Source: Candidatus Desantisbacteria bacterium CG1_02_38_46 (lineage in GTDB: Bacteria > Desantisbacteria > UBA1551 > UBA1559). From it: a stretch of 22,227 bases of DNA. Location of the stretch: NCBI GenBank assembly GCA_001871015.1, contig MNUO01000115.1, positions 1-22,227 on the forward strand, written 5' to 3'. Position 1 is the stretch's first letter. The number at the start of each line of letters is the position of its first letter. Shown here in pieces: positions 14,276 through 21,598 of the stretch. The translations under genes were made by a program, and so were the position numbers. The notes below the pieces were generated by a model. It was not told the DNA's origin, did no database searches, and worked only from the letters and a program-made list of their open reading frames with translations.

Positions 14276-14716
14276 TCAACAATCTTCAAGGAACTTGCTC
14301 ACCTTTGGACAATTCTTATATTTTGATTTAATTTCCTGAATGTGATGTCCTATAGCAAAAAGCGCTATATCCCTTATAGAGCCTTCACCTGCAGGAAGAT
14401 TGATGGACAATGGGGTATCTGGATTCGAGAAATTATATACATAACACCAATCTGGAGGTATTTCCTGGGTCTGTGCAAGTTTCTCCACATAGGATTTTAT
14501 AGTGGATGTTTTTCCGGTTCCGGATATACCAGCGAGATATATGTTGAAACCTGGAGTTTTAATGTTGAGCCCAAAGTCAATTGCATCAACCCCGCGCTCC
14601 TGTCCAATTGTTCCCTCAAGCGGTGGAACTTCACTTGTGTTGTTAAACATAAATTGTCGGGGGTCGCAGGTCCATTTCAATTTTTCAAGAGGTACCTCAA
14701 AATTATTTTTAGCCAT
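14276..14716 (-). pseudogene. Decayed Lon-like AAA protease (AAA_32 / PF13654 type), N-terminal remnant
   Basis: 146 residues. Residues 1-115 match the start of bacterial Lon-related proteases: LKWTCDPRQFMF, PLEGTIGQERGVDAIDFGL, Walker A LAGISGTGKTS, PPDWCYVYNF, and LPAGEG. Directly after LPAGEGSI comes RDIALFAIGHHIQEIKSKYKN and PKVSKFLED, a block that in full-length members lies roughly 100 residues further on, so an internal segment has been deleted. The frame then stops at 14276; one base shifted, it would continue VEKAIQEKI, as expected for the family, implying a frameshift as well. Walker B, the rest of the AAA module and the Ser-Lys protease domain are gone; pstS follows instead. A good Shine-Dalgarno (GGAGGGAT) remains, so a short peptide may still be made. 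Confidence 0.75.
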
Positions 14717-14866
14717 TTTTTATCCCTCCAATTCACAAGCGTTCTTTAAAAGAGTTTTCAGATTCACGCCTTGTTTATTTCGGTAATTCAGTTTTTGCCT
14801 TAAAATACGCCCATCATCTTGAAGAGATTAGTGATATCTAATGACTTTTAGAGAATTTTTGTTTTC

Positions 14867-14951
14867 ATGACATTTCCATGACATTTTATCATTTTTCATG
14901 ACATAAGTTTTTGTGACATTTTTATGACATCTGGATATTTTTTGTGACAAT
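14867..14951 (-). promoter_or_regulatory. PHO-box-like direct repeats (PhoB/PhoP operator candidates)
   Basis: Six TGTCA motifs on the minus strand precede the decayed Lon-like gene and pst operon. Two pairs have the 11-bp spacing of a PHO box: ATGTCATAAAAATGTCAC (14913-14930; 16 of 18 positions fit CTGTCATAWAWCTGTCAY) and ATGTCATGGAAATGTCAT (14867-14884; 14 of 18). Single half-sites are at 14945-14950 and 14899-14904. The triplet spacing 20/11 recurs with a 46-bp offset, so the array looks like a duplication. A convincing -10 was not found; TCTAAA (14847-14852) is the nearest candidate. Confidence 0.65.
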
Positions 14952-14952
14952 A

Positions 14953-15573
14953 TCATTTTGCCATATATCGTAAAGAACGTCCTTTCCCTTTAGGAGCAAC
15001 CAATCCTAATTTTAATAAGAATCGCATGTCTCTCACAAAAGTTTGGTTACTTACATCAAACTGTTTTTGGTATTCTCTATTGGAAAAAACTCTATCTTCA
15101 TTTACCATTAACCGCAGTACTTCAATCTGTCTGTCATTCAAGCCCAGCTTTTTTAAATCAGTCTGTCGTTCTTCAGGAATATTGGACACCAAATCCAGAA
15201 TTTTATCTCCGGGCCCATAAAATTTGACGACGAAGAAATCCCCTTCTTCTAAAAATTCAGGTTCGGGCAATCCATGTTCTTTCATAAATCTTTTCATCTT
15301 GCCAATGCCCGTGCCAAATTTTTCCATGTCTTTTGTTTCATGAAATATTTCACAGATTTTCTTATTGCGTGTTTCATGATGTCCTTCGAGTTTCTTTATG
15401 TTAAGTCCGGGCAAAAGACCGCCTGGACTGCTGATTTCCGTTCGGTCATCAAAAATAGAAAACATAATAGGTGCTCCTCTACGAAAGTAATTTCTGTGTG
15501 CAATGGCATTAACCACCGCTTCTCTAATTGCTTCGTAAGGATATTCAGGTATATCCACTCTTTTAAATTCCAC
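14953..15573 (-). pseudogene. C-terminal remnant of an AlbA_2/RecG-like ATP-binding regulator
   Basis: 206 residues from a GTG at 15573. The sequence begins in the middle of the family: YPYEAIREAVVNAIAHRNYF, IFDDRTEISSPGGLLPG, and KFGTGIGKMKRFM are the GHKL-like ATPase block (HATPase_c_4) of 'putative transcriptional regulator/RecG-like' proteins, followed by a winged-helix C-terminus (NDRQIEVLRLMVN... NQTFVRDMRFLLKLGLV). Full-length members are about 400-480 residues and start with an AlbA_2 (schlafen-like) domain, which is absent here; a stop codon sits immediately upstream of the GTG. It is therefore a 5'-truncated gene, or possibly a short regulator translated from the AbrB transcript 27 bp upstream. 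Confidence 0.7.
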
Positions 15574-15600
15574 TTATTTGTTTCAATTTTCCTTTCTCCG

Positions 15601-15855
15601 TCACTTCAAAACGTAACCTTTTAGTTTATTCTCCAATTTTCTTTCTTCAGCCCTTGCTTTTAAAAGAGATTTAGTCAATCCCGTTCCTTTAAGCATTCCT
15701 CTTGCATATTTAATTGGGTCTTCAGATACCGGAATAACAGTTATTACATTTCCATCATCTATCCATTCAAGTTTCATGCGTCCTTTTATATGATACTTTC
15801 GACGGATTTCTGCAGGAACTGCTGTCTGTCCGCGAACCGTTACAGTTGTCCGCAT
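15601..15855 (-). CDS. AbrB/MazE-type (SpoVT-AbrB) DNA-binding protein
   Basis: 84 residues with the swapped-hairpin motif in its N-terminal half: TTVTVRGQTAVPAEIRRKYHI, followed by KLEWIDDGNVITVIPV. The helical C-terminus (KYARGMLKGTGLTKSLLKARAEERKLENK) is typical of antitoxins that pair with PIN-domain RNases. No toxin gene is adjacent; the next cistron is the truncated RecG-like gene 27 bp downstream. ATG 15855 has a good Shine-Dalgarno (GGGGGTGAT) and a perfect promoter. It is unlike the other AbrB protein in the window (215-478) outside the core motif, so it is not a recent duplicate. Confidence 0.83.
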   Translation of the reverse strand: MRTTVTVRGQTAVPAEIRRKYHIKGRMKLEWIDDGNVITVIPVSEDPIKYARGMLKGTGLTKSLLKARAEERKLENKLKGYVLK

Positions 15856-15875
15856 GTTTCATCACCCCCAACTGT

Positions 15876-15904
15876 ATTATACAAGATTTTTATCAATTTG
15901 TCAA
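15876..15904 (-). promoter_or_regulatory. Perfect sigma70 promoter of the second AbrB gene
   Basis: On the minus strand there is TTGACA (15899-15904), a 17-bp spacer and TATAAT (15876-15881): full match to consensus at the optimal spacing. The inferred start is about 15869, so the leader is only some 14 nt and the Shine-Dalgarno lies right at its 5' end. The left inverted repeat begins 6 bp upstream. Confidence 0.85.
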
Positions 15905-15909
15905 GACAA

Positions 15910-15993
15910 TCAGACCTGAAGGTCTGAGTTACGTAACTCAGGACTTTAGTCCTGAAGGTTGTGGATAACTTTTGGTATAATTTCCTTAGCTAT
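15910..15993. repeat. Left copy of long inverted repeat (hairpin block plus extended -10)
   Basis: Three joined palindromes (TCAGACC-TGAA-GGTCTGA 15910-15927; TGAGTTACGTAACTCA 15925-15940; TCAGGAC-TTTA-GTCCTGA 15938-15955) are an exact reverse complement of 18751-18796 over 46 bp. A second block, 15968-15993, is an exact reverse complement of 18697-18722 over 26 bp and contains TGGTATAAT on the plus strand, facing into the enclosed gene block. Confidence 0.92.
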
Positions 15994-16766
15994 CAAGTAA
16001 ATATTTTTTTACTTGTAAAATTCTCGATTAAAAATTGAGCGTCAGATTTTACATAATTCCTGTACTCTGGTAGATATTCCAGTACAATATTTCCAGCAAA
16101 TTCTTTTTGAACTAAGAATTTAAATATCTGGTGGAAGTTTAAATCAGTTTTGTCTTGAGAATAAAAAAGAGGAAGATGTTGTTTTCTTTTTTCGGCAATG
16201 CGATTTGAGACATGGAACACTCTGATAAAATCAAAATTTTCTTCAATTTCCCTGATTACTTCTTCCTGTGGTTTATGAATATGGCTGAAGTCATAACAGG
16301 CACGATGCCAGATTTTAGTTGAACAGAAATTGGCAATTCCATCGATACCTGAAAGAATTCGTCTTTTGCTTTCAAAGGTTTCCCAGCAAAGGAAAATTCC
16401 ATTTTCATCCAGAATGGGGTCAACCATATTGTCTATAAAGGACTTCGCATCATCCAATTTTCCGAAACTCGGATGAACGACAAGCGTATCACAATTCAAT
16501 TCCCCGGCGATTGTTATTGATTTGCGCAAAACGGATTCAAATATCTGAGGTTCGGTGACCCTTGCGTGGGCAAGATGAATTGAAGATGCCGCAATGCCCA
16601 ATTTTTTAAAAGGAGCGACAACTGATTCAACAGAGACTTTTTCAAGGAAAGATTTCGGAAAATAGAAAGCAACTTCAATTCGTCCTATTTCCTTATAATT
16701 CTTTAGTGCCTCAAACCAGTCATATTTGCCCGTTTCAGGATAGGTTACCCTCACCGCAATTTTCAT
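15993..16766 (-). CDS. Xylose isomerase-like TIM-barrel protein (sugar phosphate isomerase/epimerase family)
   Basis: 257 residues. The pattern of an AP-endonuclease-2/xylose-isomerase-like barrel is visible: N-terminal strand MKIAVRV, IEVAFYF, SSIHLAHARVTEP (His metal ligand candidate), ELNCDTLVVHPSFGKLDD, FLCWETFESK (Glu ligand), CYDFSHIH (Asp/His ligands), FIRVFHVSN, and a final IVLEYLPEY (Glu). Such enzymes interconvert sugars or act on abasic DNA; the substrate here is unknown. It follows the GMP synthase gene by 53 bp of hairpin-rich spacer that supplies only a weak GGGGACAGG in place of a Shine-Dalgarno. The last base lies at the edge of the left inverted repeat. Confidence 0.75.
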   Translation of the reverse strand: MKIAVRVTYPETGKYDWFEALKNYKEIGRIEVAFYFPKSFLEKVSVESVVAPFKKLGIAASSIHLAHARVTEPQIFESVLRKSITIAGELNCDTLVVHPSFGKLDDAKSFIDNMVDPILDENGIFLCWETFESKRRILSGIDGIANFCSTKIWHRACYDFSHIHKPQEEVIREIEENFDFIRVFHVSNRIAEKRKQHLPLFYSQDKTDLNFHQIFKFLVQKEFAGNIVLEYLPEYRNYVKSDAQFLIENFTSKKIFT

Positions 16767-16772
16767 TAAATA

Positions 16773-16812
16773 TAGCCTGTCCCCTCGCCCCGGCGAGTCG
16801 CCTTGGGCGACT
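16773..16812. repeat. Two abutting hairpins and a shared 13-mer upstream of the isomerase gene
   Basis: CTCGCC-CC-GGCGAG (16784-16797) and AGTCGCC-TTG-GGCGACT (16796-16812) abut after TAGCCTGTCCCCT (16773-16785), a 13-mer also at 9959-9971. A T-run (TTTTT) follows the second hairpin on the plus strand only, so it would terminate plus-strand transcripts, not the local genes. Confidence 0.6.
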
Positions 16813-16819
16813 TTTTCCT

Positions 16820-17764
16820 TTAAATATATTCAATCGTGCTTGGTGGTTTTGGAGTGATGTCAAACAGCACCTTGATTACATCTGGAATTTCGAGATTAAT
16901 TCTTTTTTGAATTTTCTCCAGTACTTTCCAGGGTATGCGGGTTACCTTTGCAGTAATCGCATTTTTTGAATCAACAGAGCGCACCACGATAATCTCTCCA
17001 AAAGCCCTTTTTCCTTTTTTGACACCGGTCGCTTTATCTTTCAATAGGACCGCAAACCCCTGGAATGGTTTTATTCTTGCTTTTTTAATTTCTTCTTCCA
17101 CAATCACTGTTGCTTTTCTCAGGGTTGCTACTCTATGCGGGGTTACTTCACCGACTACTCTTGTGGCAAGACCTGGTCCTGGAAATGGCATTCTCTCGCT
17201 GTATTCCGGCTGAATCCCCAGCGCCCTTGCAACCATTCTTACCTCAAATTTATAAAGGTCTTTCAAAGGTTCAAGAATCCGCAATCCGTATTTTTCCGGG
17301 CTAATGCCTATTTGCTGAAGGACATTGTGCTGGGTTTTAACTCCTGCCCTGGTTTCTTTGATGTCCGCAGCAATCGTTCCCTGAATCATAAATGAGGCAC
17401 CGGTCATTCTCACAGCTTTTCCCAGTGACTTATAGAAAGTATCCCTGAAAGCTTTTCTTTTTTCTTCAGGGTCCTCGAGTCCCTTCAATGCTTTAAAGAA
17501 ATCAGCCTGCACATTCATTATTTTAACTTTGATTCCTGATTTTGCCATGTCTTTCTTTACTTTTTGACCTTCGTTCTGACGCATCAGGCCATCATCAATA
17601 AAGAGGACAATGGCATTTTTACCGATTGCCTTATGTGTAAGCACAGCACAGGTTACGCTGTCCACCCCGCCTGAAGTTGCTATAAGAGCTTTTTTCTTCC
17701 CAACTGCACTTACAATTTCCTTCATCCTTTTTGAAATATACTCCTTTACATTTCTTAAAGCCAT
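16820..17764 (-). CDS. guaA: GMP synthase ATP-pyrophosphatase subunit (GuaA C-terminal part / subunit B)
   Basis: Converts XMP to GMP using ATP and ammonia. 314 residues from ATG 17764, which has a strong Shine-Dalgarno (GGGAGGAAG). Features: PP-loop SGGVDS (31-36), VLFIDDGLMRQNE, MIQGTIAAD, the TQHNV stretch, RMPFPGPGLATRV, and the C-terminal dimerisation domain ending TPKPPSTIEYI. The N-terminal class-I glutamine amidotransferase domain of fused bacterial GuaA is absent, so it is the split, archaeal-style form that needs a separate glutaminase gene, not present here. It lies 14 bp after nadE, another PP-loop enzyme. A TTG start at 17782 is possible but less likely. Confidence 0.93.
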   Translation of the reverse strand: MALRNVKEYISKRMKEIVSAVGKKKALIATSGGVDSVTCAVLTHKAIGKNAIVLFIDDGLMRQNEGQKVKKDMAKSGIKVKIMNVQADFFKALKGLEDPEEKRKAFRDTFYKSLGKAVRMTGASFMIQGTIAADIKETRAGVKTQHNVLQQIGISPEKYGLRILEPLKDLYKFEVRMVARALGIQPEYSERMPFPGPGLATRVVGEVTPHRVATLRKATVIVEEEIKKARIKPFQGFAVLLKDKATGVKKGKRAFGEIIVVRSVDSKNAITAKVTRIPWKVLEKIQKRINLEIPDVIKVLFDITPKPPSTIEYI

Positions 17765-17778
17765 TTCTCTTCCTCCCT

Positions 17779-18678
17779 TCAATGTCCGGTATCACGCATA
17801 TGTTGAGAGCAGCGATTCAACTCCTGGACATAATTGACAGTTTCTTCATTTATTCCAAGTTCTTTTGCAATTTTAGAACTTTCCATTTTGTTTTCCAGTC
17901 CAAACAATATCAAATCCAGAATTTCATAGGTTATACCCATTGCTAATTCGTCAGTTATGCCCGGCAACAGATCCGGTGTGGGTGCTTTAATTATAATTTT
18001 CTGAGTTACGCCGAGGTGGTGTGCTAATTGTCTGACCTGCATCTTATATAAATTCTTGAGCGGGTCAAAATCAGAGGCGCTGTCACCGTATTTCACAAAA
18101 AAACCGATTGAAATCTCAGTTTTATTGCAGGTGCCCAGCATTAAGTAATTGTGCAGTTCACCATAAAAATAAAGCGTTATCATACGCATGCGATGTTTTG
18201 AGCGATAATATGCTGAGGTCTTTTTTGCAAGTACAGAGGGATTACCAAGCATTCCACTTAAAAACAGCGGTTCCTTACTTGTTTTTATGCTTTTTTCAAA
18301 CTGTTTCTTCACAAACTTTTCTATTATTCTGCGCGGCATAAACAGCGGTTCGGGAAAAAGTTTGTATATTCCCAGCCTTCTAAGCATTGGTTCAATGTTA
18401 ACCTCCCGTATTTTAATACCCAGTGATTTTGCATGTTCAATTGCATCTGTGCGACTCTCGGGGTGGCTATCTCTCTCTGGCAATATTAAGCCAAGCACAT
18501 TATCCCTGCCTGCTGCGCCTGCTGCAAGAGCTAGAGCAACTGCTGAATCTATCCCTCCACTTATGCCCAGTATAATTCCTTCTCGGTGAAGCTCTTTCAT
18601 CCGATTGCGAATTTCTTTCTCAAGGTCAAAAGCAACCTTTTTTAGGTCAATCTGCAATACTTCAGGTTTTAAATCCAC
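17779..18678 (-). CDS. nadE: NAD+ synthetase (ammonia-dependent type)
   Basis: Final step of NAD synthesis: amidation of nicotinate adenine dinucleotide. 299 residues, GTG start at 18678 with AGGAG upstream. PP-loop GISGGIDSAVALA (SGGIDS 40-45), YRSKHRMRMITLYFYGE, LMLGTCNKTEISIGFFVKYGDSASDFDPL (read as GTCNKTEIS and KYGDSASDFDPL) and the TPDLLPGITDE block are characteristic. No N-terminal nitrilase domain is present, so it uses free ammonia. Somewhat longer than the usual 245-275 residues because of a basic insert around 105-150 (PEPLFMPRRIIEKFVKKQF). Driven by the extended -10 in the right inverted repeat and followed by guaA and the isomerase gene. Confidence 0.94.
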   Translation of the reverse strand: MDLKPEVLQIDLKKVAFDLEKEIRNRMKELHREGIILGISGGIDSAVALALAAGAAGRDNVLGLILPERDSHPESRTDAIEHAKSLGIKIREVNIEPMLRRLGIYKLFPEPLFMPRRIIEKFVKKQFEKSIKTSKEPLFLSGMLGNPSVLAKKTSAYYRSKHRMRMITLYFYGELHNYLMLGTCNKTEISIGFFVKYGDSASDFDPLKNLYKMQVRQLAHHLGVTQKIIIKAPTPDLLPGITDELAMGITYEILDLILFGLENKMESSKIAKELGINEETVNYVQELNRCSQHMRDTGH

Positions 18679-18696
18679 CTCTTCTCCTATATTTTA

Positions 18697-18796
18697 ATAG
18701 CTAAGGAAATTATACCAAAAGTGTTGTAACTCAAACCTTTAGGTTTGATATCAGGACTAAAGTCCTGAGTTACGTAACTCAGACCTTCAGGTCTGA
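18697..18796. repeat. Right copy of long inverted repeat, carrying the nadE promoter
   Basis: Contains blocks exactly reverse-complementary to the left copy (18697-18722 with 15968-15993; 18751-18796 with 15910-15955), plus an extra hairpin TCAAACC-TTTA-GGTTTGA (18731-18748) absent on the left. The minus strand reads TGGTATAAT (18709-18717), an extended -10 about 30 bp upstream of the nadE start; no good -35 is seen. The purC stop codon (18787-18789) lies inside the repeat. Confidence 0.9.
18709..18717 (-). promoter_or_regulatory. Extended -10 promoter of the nadE-guaA-isomerase unit
   Basis: TGGTATAAT on the minus strand lies about 31 bp upstream of the GTG start of nadE. The same TGGTATAAT occurs in the mnmG promoter and in the left inverted repeat. 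The weak -35 region falls in a repeat hairpin. Confidence 0.6.
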
Positions 18797-19695
18797 TTTT
18801 TCTTAAAATCCTCGCCGATAATTCTCCTGTAGGCCTCTATGTATTTTTCAGTGGTTTTCTTTACTACTTCTTCTGGCAAAACTGGCGCTGGTGGTTTTTT
18901 ATTCCATTTGATACTTTCAAGGTAATCCCGAACATACTGTTTGTCAAATGAGTTCTGCGGTTTTCCTGGTACATAATCATCCTTTGGCCAGAACCTTGAA
19001 GAATCAGGCGTTAGAATTTCATCAATCAGTATAACCTCATCATTGCATAATCCAAACTCAAATTTTGTATCTGCAATGATTATACCCCGTTCCTCGGCAT
19101 ATTCACAGGTAGTTTCATAAATTTTAAGACTTTTTTCCTTTATTTCCTGCCCAATTTTTTCTCCAACAATCTCCACCATTTTTTCTTCGCTAATATTCAT
19201 ATCATGGCCAGTGTCAGCTTTGGTGGCAGGTGTAAAAATAGGGAAGGGGATGCGCTGAGATTCTTTTAAACCTTCTGGTAATTTTATTCCGCAGATTGAA
19301 CCTTTCTCCTGATATTCTTTCCAGCCAGAACCTGCAAGATATCCGCGCACAACACATTCTACTGCAAGCGGCCTGGTCTTTTTTGCCAGTGTTGCTCTGT
19401 TTTTTAGCATTCCTTCATATTCTTTTAATACATTTATTTGCGAAACAATCTCCACGCTTTCCGTGGTTATTACATGATTCGCAATTATTTCTTTAGTGAA
19501 ACCGAACCAGAATTTAGCCAGCATATTCAAAACCCTACCCTTATGAGGAATGCCATTTGGCAGGACCACATCAAATGCAGAAATGCGGTCTGTAGCGACA
19601 ATCAAGAGCATGTCGTCTGCTTCATAAACATCTCTGACTTTACCTTTCTTAAACAACTTCAACGGCAGCTGTGTCTGTAAAACTACCTCATTCAC
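18787..19695 (-). CDS. purC: Phosphoribosylaminoimidazole-succinocarboxamide synthase
   Basis: SAICAR synthase of purine synthesis, joining CAIR and aspartate with ATP. 302 residues, the longer form. Conserved blocks: [32 protein letters not shown] (seen as [10 protein letters not shown] and [11 protein letters not shown]), [58 protein letters not shown] and the C-terminal [11 protein letters not shown] start at 19695 overlaps the mnmG stop by 8 bp and has a strong Shine-Dalgarno (GGGAGGG). The last residues and stop codon are encoded by the right inverted repeat, so the repeat reached the 3' end of the gene. Confidence 0.96.
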   Translation of the reverse strand: MNEVVLQTQLPLKLFKKGKVRDVYEADDMLLIVATDRISAFDVVLPNGIPHKGRVLNMLAKFWFGFTKEIIANHVITTESVEIVSQINVLKEYEGMLKNRATLAKKTRPLAVECVVRGYLAGSGWKEYQEKGSICGIKLPEGLKESQRIPFPIFTPATKADTGHDMNISEEKMVEIVGEKIGQEIKEKSLKIYETTCEYAEERGIIIADTKFEFGLCNDEVILIDEILTPDSSRFWPKDDYVPGKPQNSFDKQYVRDYLESIKWNKKPPAPVLPEEVVKKTTEKYIEAYRRIIGEDFKKNQT

Positions 19696-21508
19696 TTTTC
19701 CCTCCCTGCCCTGAACCTGAATGCAATGAATGGTTCTGGGCTGGCTTAACTTTCTTTTCGCCTTTTTTTAAATAAATCATCAATATTGAAATATCAGATG
19801 GAGTTACTCCCTGGATGCGGGATGCCTGTCCTAAAGAAATCGGGCAAATTTTTGACAATTTTTGCCTGGCTTCAGTCTTAAGCCCATGCAGACTGAAATA
19901 ATCGAAATCTGCTGGTATTGGATGTTCTTCTAATTTTTTGAATTGTTCAACCTGGCGCTCCTGGCGTTCAAGATACCCTTTGTATTTTAGTTCAATTTCC
20001 ACTTCTTTTTTTACATCTTCAGGCAAATCTTTTGGTATTTCCTGATTCATGACTGCATCTATCATTTTCCACTTCTTCTCGAATTTCCCGTAGATTTTTT
20101 CCGTAATTAATCCGAACTTATATCCGAAGGGCATCATACGCCTGTCAGCATTGTCGCAGCGTAAAATCAGGCGATATTCAGCACGGGAAGTGAACATCCT
20201 GTAAGGTTCCTCCACTCCCTTGGTTACAAGGTCATCAATCATAACGCCCATATATGCCTGAGAGCGGTCAGGCATAAATGGTGGTTCACCTTTCAGTTTT
20301 AGCACAGCATTTATTCCTGCTATTATCCCCTGTGCTGCTGCTTCTTCATAGCCGGTAGTACCATTGATTTGTCCGGCGAAATATAAATTTTCAATCAGTT
20401 TTGTCTCAAGTGTTGGTTTTAATTGTATTGGCGAAAAAAAATCATATTCAATTGCATAGCCCGGGCGGACAATCTTTACTTCTTCCAGTCCTGGAACGGT
20501 GTGCAGGTATTTTAATTGTACATCCTCAGGAAGACTGGTGGAAACACCATTTGGATAAATTTCAGTAGTGTTTTTTCCTTCAGGTTCCAGAAAAACCTGG
20601 TGCCTGTTCCTATCCGGAAATTTCACAATTTTATCTTCAATAGAAGGGCAATATCGCACGCCCGTTGCTTTTATTTTTCCTCCATACATCGCTGAAAGGT
20701 GTAAATTTTTCCGTATGATATCGTGGGTCTTCTCGTTTGTATAAGTTATGTAACAAGGAATTTGTTCCCGAATAATCTTTTTTGTAAAAAATGAAAATGG
20801 TCGGGGATTTTCGTCTCCATTTTGAACTCCTAATTTTGAAAAATCAATTGTCCTGCCGTCAAGCCGTGGAGGAGTCCCTGTTTTAAGTCGTCCGATTTCA
20901 AAACCGAGCTCTTTGAGGTTTTCTGATAATTCTTTTGCGGCAGGCTCTCCCATTCTTCCTGAACTGAAGGAATCATCGCCGATATAAATCAGTGCATTCA
21001 AAAATGTTCCTGCGCTAAGTATTACCGCCCCTGCCTTATATTCTTTTCCCTCTTCAGTTATTACCCCTTCTGCTTTGACACTTTGACACGGCGCCTGCCC
21101 GCCAGAGTTTTGGTGGCGGGACACTTCGACACTTTTTATAAGTCCTTGCTTTACTTCAAGCCCAGGTTGATTTTTCAGTACCTGTTTCATTGCCAGTCGG
21201 TATTCTTTTCTATCGCATTGCACGCGCTGTGCCTGAACTGCTGGACCCTTTTTCGTATTGAGCATTCGAAATTGAATACCGGTCATATCAGTGTTCTTAG
21301 CCATTTCACCACCAAGTGCATCCAGCTCAGCCACGAGATGGCTCTTACCCAATCCTCCCACAGAAGGATTGCAGGACATCTGAGCAATGGTATCAAGGTT
21401 GATGGTTAAGAGAAGGGTAGAATATCCCATCCTTGCCGCAGCGAGTGCCGCCTCGCATCCTGCATGTCCAGCACCCACAACAATTATACCATATTCAGTA
21501 TCACTCAT
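19688..21508 (-). CDS. mnmG: tRNA uridine-5-carboxymethylaminomethyl modification enzyme MnmG (GidA)
   Basis: FAD protein that, with MnmE, modifies the wobble uridine (cmnm5U34) of several tRNAs. 606 residues. FAD motif [21 protein letters not shown] at the N-terminus (seen as [12 protein letters not shown]), then [57 protein letters not shown] and C-terminal [19 protein letters not shown] at 21550 is in frame, but ATG 21508 gives the normal MnmG N-terminus; no Shine-Dalgarno is visible. Residues about 126-140 ([11 protein letters not shown] region) are an extra segment encoded by a palindromic element. Overlaps purC. MnmE and RsmG genes are not in the window. Confidence 0.96.
   Translation of the reverse strand: MSDTEYGIIVVGAGHAGCEAALAAARMGYSTLLLTINLDTIAQMSCNPSVGGLGKSHLVAELDALGGEMAKNTDMTGIQFRMLNTKKGPAVQAQRVQCDRKEYRLAMKQVLKNQPGLEVKQGLIKSVEVSRHQNSGGQAPCQSVKAEGVITEEGKEYKAGAVILSAGTFLNALIYIGDDSFSSGRMGEPAAKELSENLKELGFEIGRLKTGTPPRLDGRTIDFSKLGVQNGDENPRPFSFFTKKIIREQIPCYITYTNEKTHDIIRKNLHLSAMYGGKIKATGVRYCPSIEDKIVKFPDRNRHQVFLEPEGKNTTEIYPNGVSTSLPEDVQLKYLHTVPGLEEVKIVRPGYAIEYDFFSPIQLKPTLETKLIENLYFAGQINGTTGYEEAAAQGIIAGINAVLKLKGEPPFMPDRSQAYMGVMIDDLVTKGVEEPYRMFTSRAEYRLILRCDNADRRMMPFGYKFGLITEKIYGKFEKKWKMIDAVMNQEIPKDLPEDVKKEVEIELKYKGYLERQERQVEQFKKLEEHPIPADFDYFSLHGLKTEARQKLSKICPISLGQASRIQGVTPSDISILMIYLKKGEKKVKPAQNHSLHSGSGQGGKSE
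21077..21132. repeat. Palindromic insertion element inside mnmG
   Basis: The stem CCCGCCA (21098-21104) / TGGCGGG (21114-21120) is flanked by a 13-bp near-direct repeat, GACACTTTGACAC (21077-21089) and GACACTTCGACAC (21120-21132). It keeps the reading frame and adds roughly 14 residues relative to typical MnmG between a beta strand and AEGVIT. The composition is more GC-rich than the surrounding gene. Confidence 0.7.
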
Positions 21509-21543
21509 TTTGATTTTAGTAATACTTAAGATGTCAGATGTGT

Positions 21544-21567
21544 AACTCAAACCTTCAGGTTTGAGTT
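21544..21567. repeat. Hairpin at the 5' end of the mnmG transcript
   Basis: AACTCAAACC-TTCA-GGTTTGAGTT, a perfect 10-bp stem, lies immediately downstream of the -10 hexamer and so forms the start of the mnmG mRNA. It belongs to the same family as the hairpins of the inverted repeats (TCAAACC/TCAGACC variants). Confidence 0.8.
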
Positions 21568-21570
21568 TAT

Positions 21571-21598
21571 ATTATACCAGAAAAATGTTAATTGTCAA
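21571..21598 (-). promoter_or_regulatory. Consensus promoter of the mnmG-purC unit
   Basis: On the minus strand there is TTGACA (21593-21598), a 16-bp spacer and TATAAT (21571-21576) with TG in the extended -10 position. The inferred start near 21564 leaves a leader of about 56 nt that begins with a 10-bp hairpin. Confidence 0.85.

Noticed and set aside
14173-14289. N-terminal extension of PstS starting at 14289
   Set aside because: It begins with TTG, is lysine-rich, and would bury the lipoprotein signal peptide; it is better read as shifted Lon-like remnant.
16796-16812. Terminator of the guaA gene
   Set aside because: The T-run follows the hairpin only on the plus strand, while guaA is on the minus strand.
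17260-17290. tRNA T-arm-like GGTTCAAGAATCC
   Set aside because: It lies within guaA coding sequence and no acceptor or anticodon stems can be formed around it.
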